Shown: in pieces, positions 17,235 through 25,673 of the stretch
Layout: every line of letters begins with the position of its first letter
How positions within the stretch are numbered: position 1 is the stretch's first letter
DNA from: Entamoeba histolytica HM-1:IMSS
Taxonomy: Eukaryota; Evosea; Mastigamoebida; Endamoebidae
DNA: 25,673 bases
NCBI RefSeq assembly: GCF_000208925.1
Contig: NW_001915049.1
Location: 6,923-32,595 of the forward strand
Reading direction: 5' to 3'
Made by a program: the position numbers and the translations under genes
Notes under the pieces: model-generated
What the model was told of the DNA's origin: nothing
Databases searched by the model: none
The model's input: only the letters and a program-made list of their open reading frames with translations

Positions 17235-18128
17235 CTACTGTACTTCTTGATTTTCTATTATCCCTTCTTCCATTGTTTCCTTTGTAAGTTCTTCAAAAAA
17301 TTTATTTAATTTTTTAAAATATTCAGGATAACTTGGTAAATTCATATGAAATCCTTTTGCAAATTTTTCCATTCTTACTTTTTTCCCTGTTTCATGAGCA
17401 ACATCATAAAGGTGTTGCATCATTGATGGTGGGACCATTTCATCTTGACCACTACTACAAAATAAAATTCTTTTTCCTTTTTGTACATGTTTAATTTCAT
17501 TTAAATTATCCCATTTATCTTTAATTAACCAAGGAAAGAAACTAATAGCTGGCATTAATATTTTACCAACATCAAGAAGTGTTGTAAATCCATTTTCAAT
17601 AATTAATCCTTTACAATTTTTTTTATTATACAATTTTAATGCCATTGATGCTCCAATTGATCTTCCAATAACAACAATATTATTCATATCAACTCCAAGT
17701 GACTCTAATGAATCAAAATATTTTTCAACATCATTATTCATTGTTACTTCTTCTGGAATCCCTGTCGATTTATCAAACCCTCGATATACTGCAATAACAA
17801 AATTTACGTTACATAATTCATAATATTTTTTAGCCATTTCCATTCTATCTAAAACACTCCCAGCATTACTTTGAAATAATAATAATGTTATGTGTTTTGA
17901 TGGCTCTTCTTTTAAACATGCATATAAATAAACAGTATTATTATCATTTGTAAAAATTGAAACTTCTTTTAATTCAAATGGGAGTTGGAAGGTTTGTGTT
18001 ATTTCTTCAACACTTGGTAATGTATGACGAGTAGGATAGAAAACTATTTCATATTGATGAGTAAATAAATGTATTCCACTTAATACCATTATTAGAGCTG
18101 TGGCTCCTGCAATAATCTCCCAAATCAT
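17235..18128 (-). CDS. BEM46/ABHD13-type alpha/beta hydrolase, membrane-anchored
   Basis: From the Met at 18128 the protein is about 297 residues and opens with one hydrophobic helix (MIWEIIAGATALIMVLSGIH), then YEIVFYPTRH, typical of the BEM46/ABHD13 group. The nucleophile is S173 (GRSIGAS, counted from the upstream Met at 18176; residue 157 from this start); Asp in SGQDEMVPP and His in GFHMNLP complete the triad at 245/277 in the same longer numbering. The upstream Met at 18176 adds 16 residues but lies only 3 bases after the stop of the preceding gene, which is why I prefer 18128. The N-terminal anchor predicts a membrane serine hydrolase; the substrate is unknown. Confidence 0.88.
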   Translation of the reverse strand: MIWEIIAGATALIMVLSGIHLFTHQYEIVFYPTRHTLPSVEEITQTFQLPFELKEVSIFTNDNNTVYLYACLKEEPSKHITLLLFQSNAGSVLDRMEMAKKYYELCNVNFVIAVYRGFDKSTGIPEEVTMNNDVEKYFDSLESLGVDMNNIVVIGRSIGASMALKLYNKKNCKGLIIENGFTTLLDVGKILMPAISFFPWLIKDKWDNLNEIKHVQKGKRILFCSSGQDEMVPPSMMQHLYDVAHETGKKVRMEKFAKGFHMNLPSYPEYFKKLNKFFEELTKETMEEGIIENQEVQ

Positions 18129-18179
18129 TAAATTTATAAGATGACTAAAAATATCATTTATTGATATATAAAACAAAAA

Positions 18180-19388
18180 TTAAATTAAAATATGATTTTT
18201 GTTAAATTCATTAATCTCTTGTGATATATCAACATTTGGTTGTGCCCAATATGGTAGTTTTGTTTCAAAAATTTCATCATCAATAACATATCTCCATGCA
18301 TGAAGATATATTCCATATTGAATTGGATCTCCTTTAAGATGTTCACATTCAATACATCCCTCTTCTATTTTCCATTGAATTGTTCCTCCATATTGTGTTT
18401 CAAATATCCCTTCATCATCACATTTTGATTCATCAAATTGTGCAGCATATATTGGATCATTTACAATAGGATGATGAATTGATTGTAAATGTACTCTTAT
18501 TTGATGAGTTCTTCCACTTCCTAGTAATGCAACAGCAACAGTTGTATTTGTTTTTTCATCATAAAACAATGGATTAAATTCACTATGACATTCCTTTCCA
18601 TCTTCTTCAATTTCATTAACAGAGACATGAATTTTTTTATCATCAATTCTTTTCCTTCCAATTTTACTAGTTACAGTTGTTTTTTCTAATCTTCCTCTTA
18701 CTCTACAAAGATATTCTTTTTTTTTAATAGTCATATAACTTTGAAATTCTCTAGCTGCTTGAATAGTTTTAGCTAATAATAAAATACCAGATGTCATTCT
18801 ATCTAATCTATGAACTGGTCTTAAATTAGTATATCCTTCATGTGCTAATATAAATATTACAGTGTTGTGTCTATATCTTCCACAAGGATGTACTGGAATA
18901 GAAGATGGTTTATCAATTGCAATAAAATCATTTGTTTCTTTAACTATAGTAAGTTTGTCACAATAAACAGGTGGTTCATGTCTATGAACTTGATGTTCTA
19001 TTTCATCATGATGATGAATAATTGTAGATGGTTCAATTATTTTATTATTAATTTTAATTAATCCTTTTTCAATTTTTTTTATTGTAGTTTCTTCATTACA
19101 AAGTTTAAATTCATGAACAAAAACATCAACAATAGTTCTTCCAATCCATCTTCCTTTTGCATTTACTTTAAATGTATAAAAATAAGGTAAAACTCTTCTT
19201 AATCCATTTTCAAAATAATAAGTTGTTTCATTAATTTCTTCTTGAGAAATTCCTTTAATTAATTGTTCTTGTTCTTTTTTTTTTCTTTTTTCCTCTATTT
19301 GTTGTTTTTTTTTTATTAAAGCATTTTTATAATGAATATTATTTTCATCTCTTGGTTTTTTAATTCCTTTGTTGTTTTCTTTATTCAT
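18180..19388 (-). CDS. RluA-family tRNA pseudouridine synthase, Pus9/Rib2 type
   Basis: The 402-residue protein has a Lys/Glu-rich N-terminus (1-50). It is followed by YYFENGLRRVLPYFYTFKVN and KGRWIGRTIVDVFVHEF, a block specific to the eukaryotic Rib2/Pus9/Pus8 group. An S4-like RNA-binding region is at ~85-135. The catalytic domain has RPVHRLDRMTSG with D196 as the nucleophilic Asp, then GRTHQIRVHLQ and a C-terminal LHAWRY. This group makes pseudouridine at position 32 of cytosolic or mitochondrial tRNAs. There is no deaminase domain, so a riboflavin role (as in yeast Rib2) is unlikely. Amoebae with reduced mitochondria have no obvious use for a mitochondrial copy, so a cytosolic/nuclear role is the likelier one. 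Confidence 0.93.
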   Translation of the reverse strand: MNKENNKGIKKPRDENNIHYKNALIKKKQQIEEKRKKKEQEQLIKGISQEEINETTYYFENGLRRVLPYFYTFKVNAKGRWIGRTIVDVFVHEFKLCNEETTIKKIEKGLIKINNKIIEPSTIIHHHDEIEHQVHRHEPPVYCDKLTIVKETNDFIAIDKPSSIPVHPCGRYRHNTVIFILAHEGYTNLRPVHRLDRMTSGILLLAKTIQAAREFQSYMTIKKKEYLCRVRGRLEKTTVTSKIGRKRIDDKKIHVSVNEIEEDGKECHSEFNPLFYDEKTNTTVAVALLGSGRTHQIRVHLQSIHHPIVNDPIYAAQFDESKCDDEGIFETQYGGTIQWKIEEGCIECEHLKGDPIQYGIYLHAWRYVIDDEIFETKLPYWAQPNVDISQEINEFNKNHILI

Positions 19389-19569
19389 TTTTATTCTTTA
19401 TATTTTTTTAAGTTACTATTTGAAAATTTTCTTATACAAATCTCTCTTTCTTGACTTATTCAAATATTCAAATACTTTCTTTTCTTATTAACCATTCAAT
19501 ATTTTATCTCTTTTTTTGTATCTTTAATTCTGGTTTGAAGTAAATAATTTGTTATTATTCAAAAATCAA

Positions 19570-21552
19570 TTAAAATCCAAACATCTTTTGAGCTAATCTC
19601 TTTTCTTTCTCTTTATCGGCTTGGATCTTTGCCTCAGTATTCTTTATCCAACTAACAGTAGCTGCACTATGTTCAATTTCTTCACTTTGTTTAAAAGCAA
19701 CTAATGCCTCTTCATATTTCTTTAATCCATTTAATGCCATTCCTTTTCTAAATAATCCTTTAACATTTTTTCCATCAATTTTCAATGCAGACTCAGCATT
19801 ATCTAATGCTTTATTTAATTTATCTACTTTTAAATAACAGAGAGCAAGATTTAAATAAAGTGATAACTTCATTTGATTACATTTATCTATTTCTTCTGGT
19901 CCCATATCAAACATTGCTTCAACATGTCCAAGAGCACTTGAATACATTCTAATAGCACCAATCCAGTCTGTGTCTTTAAATGCTTTAGTTCCTTTTTCTT
20001 TTGCCTTTTCTGCAGCTTCCATTTTTTCTTTATTTGTTTTTGGTTCTGGTCTCTTACGAGCTGTTTCTCCAGTTCCTATATGTTCAGCTCTCATTTTTTC
20101 AGCTTTTTCTTTCTCGTTTTTAGCTTCTTCAGCTTTTTTATCTAAATAACTTTTTAAGGTAGGAGCAGCAGAGTCAATTGCAATTAAATGAGCTTTATAA
20201 GCTTCTTCTAAAGATTCTAGTCCAAGGTCTTGAGCATCATTAAGCCAATCTTCCATTTCATTACAAAGATTTCTTAATGCATTAGATTCATTTTCAGGAA
20301 TATTTCCTTCTTTTGACTCTATATATCTTCTATATTGATTAATCTTAGTTTCAATATCATTTAATATCCACATCTTTCTTTCTCTATTCTTAATTATCGT
20401 TGTTGCTTTTAACATTTCTTCATCAATTTTTTTAATCATTTCTTTTTGTTTTTCTTCTATCTCATTATTCTTCTTCTCTTCTGTTAATTTGTTTTTATTT
20501 TGTTGACTACGTTCTGCATAAACAGCTCCTCCAAGTGCAATTGAACATGCAGAATCAATTGAATTTAAAAATCTTACTTCTTCTCCAACAACACCTTTAA
20601 TAATTTGAACAACATTTGGTGCTCTTCCTGTTCCACCAATAACTTCAACTTGTTCAATTTTTGTTTTACCATCATTAACAACTTTTTTTACCACTTCTTC
20701 AATTTTATATAATTCATCATGAATTAATTGTTGCATTAATTCTCTACTTAATTTAATCATAATAGAACCGTCATTAATTCCATCAATCTCAATATTAGTT
20801 TCTGGAATTGTTGAAAGTAAAATTCTTGCTTTCTCAACAGCTCTTTGTGTTCTAATAAATGCTCTAATGTAATTTGGTTGTGTTATATCAATTTTTTGTT
20901 TTTCTAATAAATAACGTTCAGCATATTCAATCAACTTTTTATCAAAATCATTTCCTCCAACAATAGCTGACTCTTTACTAATACATTCAATTGTTTCTCC
21001 AACTGAAAATACTGCTGCTGTAGTATGATGTGCTCCAATATCTACAATTAATACATTTTTCTTTTCAACAGAATGCATTGTTTTAAGACAAAGTGCAGCT
21101 GCTTCAATATCAGATAATGTTAAAACTTCTTTAAAGTTAAAATGTCCTTTAATTATATTTTTATATAATTCCTTTTTTTCTTCTTCCATTTCACTTGGAA
21201 TAGTAAGTGTTACTACTGTTTCTTCTGGTTTTAATTCTGTAAGTTTATCTTTTAAATACATTTCTACGTCTTTTAATAAATTATCAATTAATAATGTATG
21301 ATAGAAATATGGTAATTCTTGATTAAATGTAGGTTGTGTAGTTACATTATTTATTGTATGTTGTGGATATCTCATTTGTTTATCAATTGCTTCATCTCCA
21401 ATAAATACAGCTTCTGATGCAGGTTCATATACAATACATGAAGGAGTTAATGGATTAGAAATTTTATTTGATACAACAGTTGGAAATGAACCTTCAACTG
21501 TATGAGCAATTAAACTGTGTTTACTTCCAACATCTATTCCTAAGAAATTCAT
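19570..21552 (-). CDS. Hsp70/Hsp110-like ATPase domain fused to a TPR clamp domain
   Basis: The protein is 660 residues. Residues 1-345 are an Hsp110-like nucleotide-binding domain: GIDVGSKHSLIA, LTIPSEMEEEKKE, LSDIEAAAL, VDIGAHHTT, VGGNDFDKKL, VIGGTGRAPNVVQIIKG. No peptide-binding beta domain follows. Residues ~345-500 are helical (EMEDWLNDAQDLGLESLEEAY), like the C-terminal lid of Hsp110. Residues ~511-655 hold three TPRs of the FKBP/Hop type with clamp residues K518, T522, N568, K598 and R602, and the closing KRLAQKMFG also matches the FKBP type. It ends MFGF with no EEVD. It is probably a cochaperone that docks on the EEVD tails of Hsp70 or Hsp90. The domain order is unusual; I do not know a standard name for it. 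Confidence 0.85.
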   Translation of the reverse strand: MNFLGIDVGSKHSLIAHTVEGSFPTVVSNKISNPLTPSCIVYEPASEAVFIGDEAIDKQMRYPQHTINNVTTQPTFNQELPYFYHTLLIDNLLKDVEMYLKDKLTELKPEETVVTLTIPSEMEEEKKELYKNIIKGHFNFKEVLTLSDIEAAALCLKTMHSVEKKNVLIVDIGAHHTTAAVFSVGETIECISKESAIVGGNDFDKKLIEYAERYLLEKQKIDITQPNYIRAFIRTQRAVEKARILLSTIPETNIEIDGINDGSIMIKLSRELMQQLIHDELYKIEEVVKKVVNDGKTKIEQVEVIGGTGRAPNVVQIIKGVVGEEVRFLNSIDSACSIALGGAVYAERSQQNKNKLTEEKKNNEIEEKQKEMIKKIDEEMLKATTIIKNRERKMWILNDIETKINQYRRYIESKEGNIPENESNALRNLCNEMEDWLNDAQDLGLESLEEAYKAHLIAIDSAAPTLKSYLDKKAEEAKNEKEKAEKMRAEHIGTGETARKRPEPKTNKEKMEAAEKAKEKGTKAFKDTDWIGAIRMYSSALGHVEAMFDMGPEEIDKCNQMKLSLYLNLALCYLKVDKLNKALDNAESALKIDGKNVKGLFRKGMALNGLKKYEEALVAFKQSEEIEHSAATVSWIKNTEAKIQADKEKEKRLAQKMFGF

Positions 21553-21564
21553 TACTTTCTTTTT

Positions 21565-21650
21565 TTAAAAGTTCACTTTTTAAACCCTAATAATTGTTTG
21601 CACGTCATCATTTTTGTTTATTTATAAACGTGCTTCCACATCATTATTTC
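21565..21650 (-). promoter_or_regulatory. Promoter of the Hsp70-TPR gene with ACGT-centred inverted repeat
   Basis: On the minus strand a GAAC-like AGTGAACTTTT sits about 20 bp before the ATG. A TATA-like TTTATAAATAAAC at about 21615-21627 lies 60-75 bp before it. The perfect hexamer GCACGT / ACGTGC (21600-21605 and 21628-21633) brackets this TATA. In addition CACGTCATCAT (21601-21611) is nearly repeated directly as CACATCATTAT (21637-21647). A role in stress control is a guess. Confidence 0.4.
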
Positions 21651-22742
21651 TTCAATAATAAATCCTTTACAACTATTACTTACTCTTCATTACTTTATTG
21701 AATATTTTCTTTTATAGTAATTTATTTTTTTTTAATTCACTATTTTGATATTCTAAATTAAATGGAATTTCTTTTCCTTAATCAAATAGTTCATTGTTTA
21801 TATCAAAATTCATTATGAAATAAATAATGCTTTTCTAACATGAATCTAATATTCAATACTCTATTTTTGGCTAACAACCTTTTCTTAAAACTCAACTTCT
21901 ATTCTAAATTATTATTTACTTTTGATTCTTTTGTACTAACCATAATTATTTTGTGATTGAATAATTTTTGTTGAAGATTAGTGTTATTTATTATTGAATT
22001 TATTATGATTATGACAGTAAATAATAAACAACTTCATTAATTAAAAAAAAATGATAATTAAATATAAGTTCTATTTTGTGGGTTTGTTTAAATATTTAAT
22101 AGTAATAATAAATATTATTGCTATTCTTTTCATAGTACTATTTACCAAGTGACAAATTTTTAACCTTCATTTTTTATATCACTCAGTAAATTTTTTGTAT
22201 TTCACTAAATAAAAATTGTATTTACATAATTCTTGGTTCATTTCATTAAAAAAACATTTAAAACTATGATTAGTTATTATTTGAATAATATTACTTCATA
22301 AATGAATATTTCAGTTTTATAATGTAAATTTAAATAAATAAAAATATCATCAAAGTTTTGTAATTCTTAGAAAAATAATCTTTTTTAAATTAAATAATAT
22401 GATATAATGTTGTATTCATTAAATATACATTTTTAACATATTTAGAATTATGTTGACATAATCCAAGTTATCAAACCATAATATTTATATTAAAATATAT
22501 ATACTAATCATACTTTTTTGATTCTTATTATATAAGAAATGATAAAACCCAATAATTAGTAAAATGAATTGAATAAATATGGTGTAATTCTGTTTTTCTC
22601 TTCTTCAAGACAAAAGGTGCTTGACATAAAGTGATACTTTTTAGATATTATAGTTTTTCAATAAATCTTTTAAATTAGAGAAGTACTTAAAAAAAAAAAT
22701 AAAGTTAAAATTGATAAACATCATTAAATAAAATTTTTCCAA
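21651..22742. other. 1.1-kb AT desert
   Basis: No ORF, RNA gene or repeat array was found on either strand between the 3' end of Snu114 and the promoter of the Hsp70-TPR gene. Base composition is almost entirely A/T with short poly-A and poly-T runs and no GC-richer island. It is unlike the 50-260 bp spacers seen around most genes here, so it could contain a lost gene too eroded to read. Confidence 0.5.
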
Positions 22743-25607
22743 TCAAAAAATGAAATTATTTTGGCTCATTGTTGAAAGCATTTCCTCATCAAAATATTTA
22801 GATGTATCAACATCATCAACTAATCCTTTTCTTCTTCTTGTTTTCATCATAAATTCTCTTGATAAATAAGGTTGAGGATTTGGTTGTAAATTTAATGGTT
22901 TAATTTCTTTGTCTAAAGGATCACCTGGAACATTTCCCCAGTGACTAAACCAACTTTGAACAAATGCCTGACCTCTACTAAATGTTCTAATATCTGTTTC
23001 AAATCCAAATATTTCTATTAATGGGATATTTCCATGAATTTGTTGGAATGGAGTGCCTTCAAGAGGTTGTTGTTGAATAATAAAACCACGCCTATCACTA
23101 ATACTTTTAGTTATACCTTTAATTGCATTTTCTGGAGTAATAATTTCAACAACATAAATTGGTTCTAAAAGTTGTGGTGATGATAAAATAATTCCTGCAT
23201 AAATTGATCTTCTTAATGCTTGAATAACTTGTTGTTCATCAACATTTCTTTCAAATTCAGCATCAATAATTCTTACTCTACAATTTCTCATTTCTTCTTC
23301 ACATAATGGTCCTGAGCTCATTGCCCATTTAAATCCAATACAACATGCTTCTTTCATTTCATTTATTTTTTCCCTTTTTTCTTCTTCTAAAATATCATTT
23401 AATAATACATTTGGAATTTTTTCTTCTGGTCCAATACAAAGAAGAGATTTTGATGCAAGAATATCCCATTGATACTTCTTATATAATATTTCATCTCTTC
23501 CTTTCTCTTCTTTTAATTCTCCTTTTTCTATTCCTTTAATTGTATTTTCATCTAATGGATCAATAATAACAGCAATTCTATTTCTATGATTTGTTGAAAG
23601 TGCAACACTTTTCATTTGAGACAAACATGACACTGTTTCATTAAAAATTACACATGGATCACTAACTTTAATTTCTATTGGTGTAAACATATTTCTTACA
23701 TCTCTTAATATACAATCTAAATACATTTCTCCATATCCTGTTATTATATATTCTCCACTATCTTCACATTTTACCATTGAACCTGGATAACTTTGTGTTA
23801 CTTTTGAAAGAGATTCTATCATTATTTCTTTTTCTGATGGTTTTAATGGTTCAATTGCAACTTTAATATATGGTGTTGGTATTTCAATATTTCTAATGTG
23901 TTGAATTTCTGTTAAACTTTTATCTACAACTGTCCCATTTTTACTAATAATTTGATTAATTCCTGTTACAATACAAATATTTCCTGCTGGTATTCCTTGT
24001 CTCATTGGTACTTTGTATTGTGCCATATCGAGTTGAACACTTAAAACTTCTTCAATTCTCATGTCTTCTGTATTTGTTTCTGAATAATTATTTCCTAATA
24101 CTCTAACACTATCTCCTTCATGAATAGTTCCACTATACACTTTACAAACTCCAATCATTTCTGAACTTCTTGTATTTGGTAATAATCGAATAATACTCAT
24201 AACTAATGGTCCATTTCTATCACATTTTTTAATGATATCTTTCATTTCTATCTTATCATTTGAAAGTTTTGTTATTACTTTTTGTGCTGCTTCTTTAGGA
24301 GTCATTAGTTCTTGAAGAGTATCTCCAAATCCTGTTAAATTTCTTTCTCCAAAGAATTTATAAAATACTGTTCTTAATAATGGAATAAAATTTAGTTCAC
24401 TTTCATTCCCTTCCAGTCTAATATTAAAATTCTTTAATCCTTGTTTTAATTCTTTCCCTTCTTTAGAAACACACATTCCAACAATTTTATAAATTGGTTC
24501 TAATATAAATTCAACAAATGTCCTCTTTTCATTTCCTTTTATTCTTTTAAATGTATGTGTTTGATGGTCAAACCATTTATCACCCCACATATTTTGACCA
24601 AATATTTGACTATCAAATCCAATTGCACCACGAATTCGTTGTTCTAATGTTCCTTTTGTTGTTTTTGGAATATATTTTTCTGAAAAACTATTTAATGAAA
24701 AGAGACATCCAAATATTGATGATTCAAATAAAACAGTATTATTTTCTGGTGATATTAATTTCATTTGATATTTATGTAATATTTCATTAACTTCACAAAT
24801 AATATTTCTTATTTTACAATAACTATCTTCTGGAGGTAATTTTAAATCAATGATTAGTCTATCTATTTTGGTTATAACAACAATTAATGGAAGATGTTGT
24901 TGTGCTACTATTTCAATTAAATGTTTTGTTGTTAATAAAACACCTTCAGCACAATCAATTGTGATAATAACATTATCGGCTAATGAAAGACCAACAATAA
25001 CTTCATCAATAAAATCTGAATGTCCAGGAGTATCAATGATATTACATAAATAATATCCATTTTTCTTTGAAGGAATACATAAACTTATTTGACTAGATTT
25101 AATTGATATTTTTAATTCTTGTTCATCATTTCTTATATCCATATAATTTGTTGTTATTTTATCAACATCAATACTTTTATCATGTGAATATCTAAATAAT
25201 AAATCAATCAGTTGTGTTTTCCCATGATGTAATGATCCTATTACTGCAATATTTCTAATCTTATCTATATTATTCATTTGTTCTGAAATATATTCAAAAT
25301 CATATTTACTTGTTAGATTTGTTTTATATTCTCTTTGTATTTTCTTATTTTTCTCTACTGGTATTATACCTTCTGTAATGCTTTGTTCATCTTCATTTCT
25401 ATATAATACTTCAACATCACTACCATAAATTTCTTCTGCTGTTTGATAATATTGTTTATCTTCATGTAAAACAATTTGGTTTTTTCTATCTTCATTCCTG
25501 TTCAATTCATCTTCATTATTATTATCCATATCATCCTCATGAGGTTGTTCTTCTATAACTTGGTCATTCCCAATGTAATTCCCAAATTCATCAAACTGGT
25601 CATCCAT
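22743..25607 (-). CDS. SNU114: U5 snRNP GTPase Snu114 (EFTUD2), splicing factor
   Basis: The 954-residue EF-2-like GTPase has an acidic N-terminal extension (1-100), as Snu114 does and EF-2 does not. Motifs: P-loop GSLHHGKTQL (~122-131), DTPGHSDF (~191), and TKIDRLIIDLKLPP (~245), where the RLI-x-x-LKLPP context is specific to Snu114. Domain II onward follows EF-2: IGVCKVYSGTI, CEDSGEYIITGYGEMYLDCILRD, and in domain IV RGFIIQQQPLEGTP and FVQSWFSHWGNVPGDPLDK. The diphthamide-bearing loop of EF-2 is absent, as expected. The protein sits with Prp8 and Brr2 in U5 and drives spliceosome activation. It ends in TGA. Its 5' flank to the window edge is poly-A on the coding strand. Confidence 0.96.
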   Translation of the reverse strand: MDDQFDEFGNYIGNDQVIEEQPHEDDMDNNNEDELNRNEDRKNQIVLHEDKQYYQTAEEIYGSDVEVLYRNEDEQSITEGIIPVEKNKKIQREYKTNLTSKYDFEYISEQMNNIDKIRNIAVIGSLHHGKTQLIDLLFRYSHDKSIDVDKITTNYMDIRNDEQELKISIKSSQISLCIPSKKNGYYLCNIIDTPGHSDFIDEVIVGLSLADNVIITIDCAEGVLLTTKHLIEIVAQQHLPLIVVITKIDRLIIDLKLPPEDSYCKIRNIICEVNEILHKYQMKLISPENNTVLFESSIFGCLFSLNSFSEKYIPKTTKGTLEQRIRGAIGFDSQIFGQNMWGDKWFDHQTHTFKRIKGNEKRTFVEFILEPIYKIVGMCVSKEGKELKQGLKNFNIRLEGNESELNFIPLLRTVFYKFFGERNLTGFGDTLQELMTPKEAAQKVITKLSNDKIEMKDIIKKCDRNGPLVMSIIRLLPNTRSSEMIGVCKVYSGTIHEGDSVRVLGNNYSETNTEDMRIEEVLSVQLDMAQYKVPMRQGIPAGNICIVTGINQIISKNGTVVDKSLTEIQHIRNIEIPTPYIKVAIEPLKPSEKEIMIESLSKVTQSYPGSMVKCEDSGEYIITGYGEMYLDCILRDVRNMFTPIEIKVSDPCVIFNETVSCLSQMKSVALSTNHRNRIAVIIDPLDENTIKGIEKGELKEEKGRDEILYKKYQWDILASKSLLCIGPEEKIPNVLLNDILEEEKREKINEMKEACCIGFKWAMSSGPLCEEEMRNCRVRIIDAEFERNVDEQQVIQALRRSIYAGIILSSPQLLEPIYVVEIITPENAIKGITKSISDRRGFIIQQQPLEGTPFQQIHGNIPLIEIFGFETDIRTFSRGQAFVQSWFSHWGNVPGDPLDKEIKPLNLQPNPQPYLSREFMMKTRRRKGLVDDVDTSKYFDEEMLSTMSQNNFIF

Positions 25608-25673
25608 TGTTTTTTTTTCTTTTTAGTTTTTCTTTGTTTTTTTTTTATCATTAGTGAATTATTAATTCTTTAA

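Overview
The window is nuclear DNA of an Entamoeba-type amoeba. The evidence is extreme A+T richness, short AT-only spacers, uninterrupted genes, GAAC-type promoter motifs, a CXXC-rich transmembrane receptor kinase of the kind expanded in Entamoeba, and a decayed non-LTR retrotransposon of the restriction-like-endonuclease (R4) type. I cannot name the species from the sequence alone. Protein genes here end in TAA, TAG or TGA, so the code is standard.

Layout. Bases 1-3037 (+ strand) hold a badly broken LINE: a lysine-rich N-terminal part, a reverse transcriptase with its YMDD box, and a CCHC plus PD-X14-D endonuclease, scattered over all three frames. From 3295 on almost everything is on the minus strand: an ankyrin-repeat protein, ribosomal protein eS17, an 1150-residue receptor kinase, one plus-strand orphan gene (8675-9529), a small zinc protein, an FHA-like protein with an RS-type tail, a Ras-like GTPase with altered catalytic positions, a 1.4-1.5 kb AT desert, a truncated PX-domain gene, an S28 serine peptidase, a divergent PP2C-like phosphatase, a BEM46/ABHD13-type hydrolase, a Pus9/Rib2-type tRNA pseudouridine synthase, an Hsp70/Hsp110-like protein fused to a TPR domain, a 1.2 kb AT desert, and the U5 snRNP GTPase Snu114.

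The genes do not form a single pathway. They are housekeeping functions (translation, splicing, tRNA modification) mixed with signalling and surface genes (receptor kinase, Ras-like, PX, PP2C, ankyrin) and secretory proteolysis (S28 peptidase). Spacers are often under 200 bp and in one case about 50 bp, so promoters must sit in very short sequences or in the neighbour's 3' end.

The most unusual item is the 660-residue chaperone-like protein at 19570-21552. It has an Hsp110-like nucleotide-binding domain that appears shortened in subdomain IB. The peptide-binding beta domain is missing, an Hsp110-like helical segment follows, and the C-terminus is an FKBP-like TPR that keeps dicarboxylate-clamp residues for binding Hsp70/Hsp90 tails. 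Second-rank items are the Ras-like protein (Ser, Glu, Gly and Asn at the positions of Ras G12, D57, A59 and Q61), the probable MSP/ASH-like beta domain between membrane and kinase in the receptor kinase, and a duplicated promoter-like motif at 10007 and 10183.
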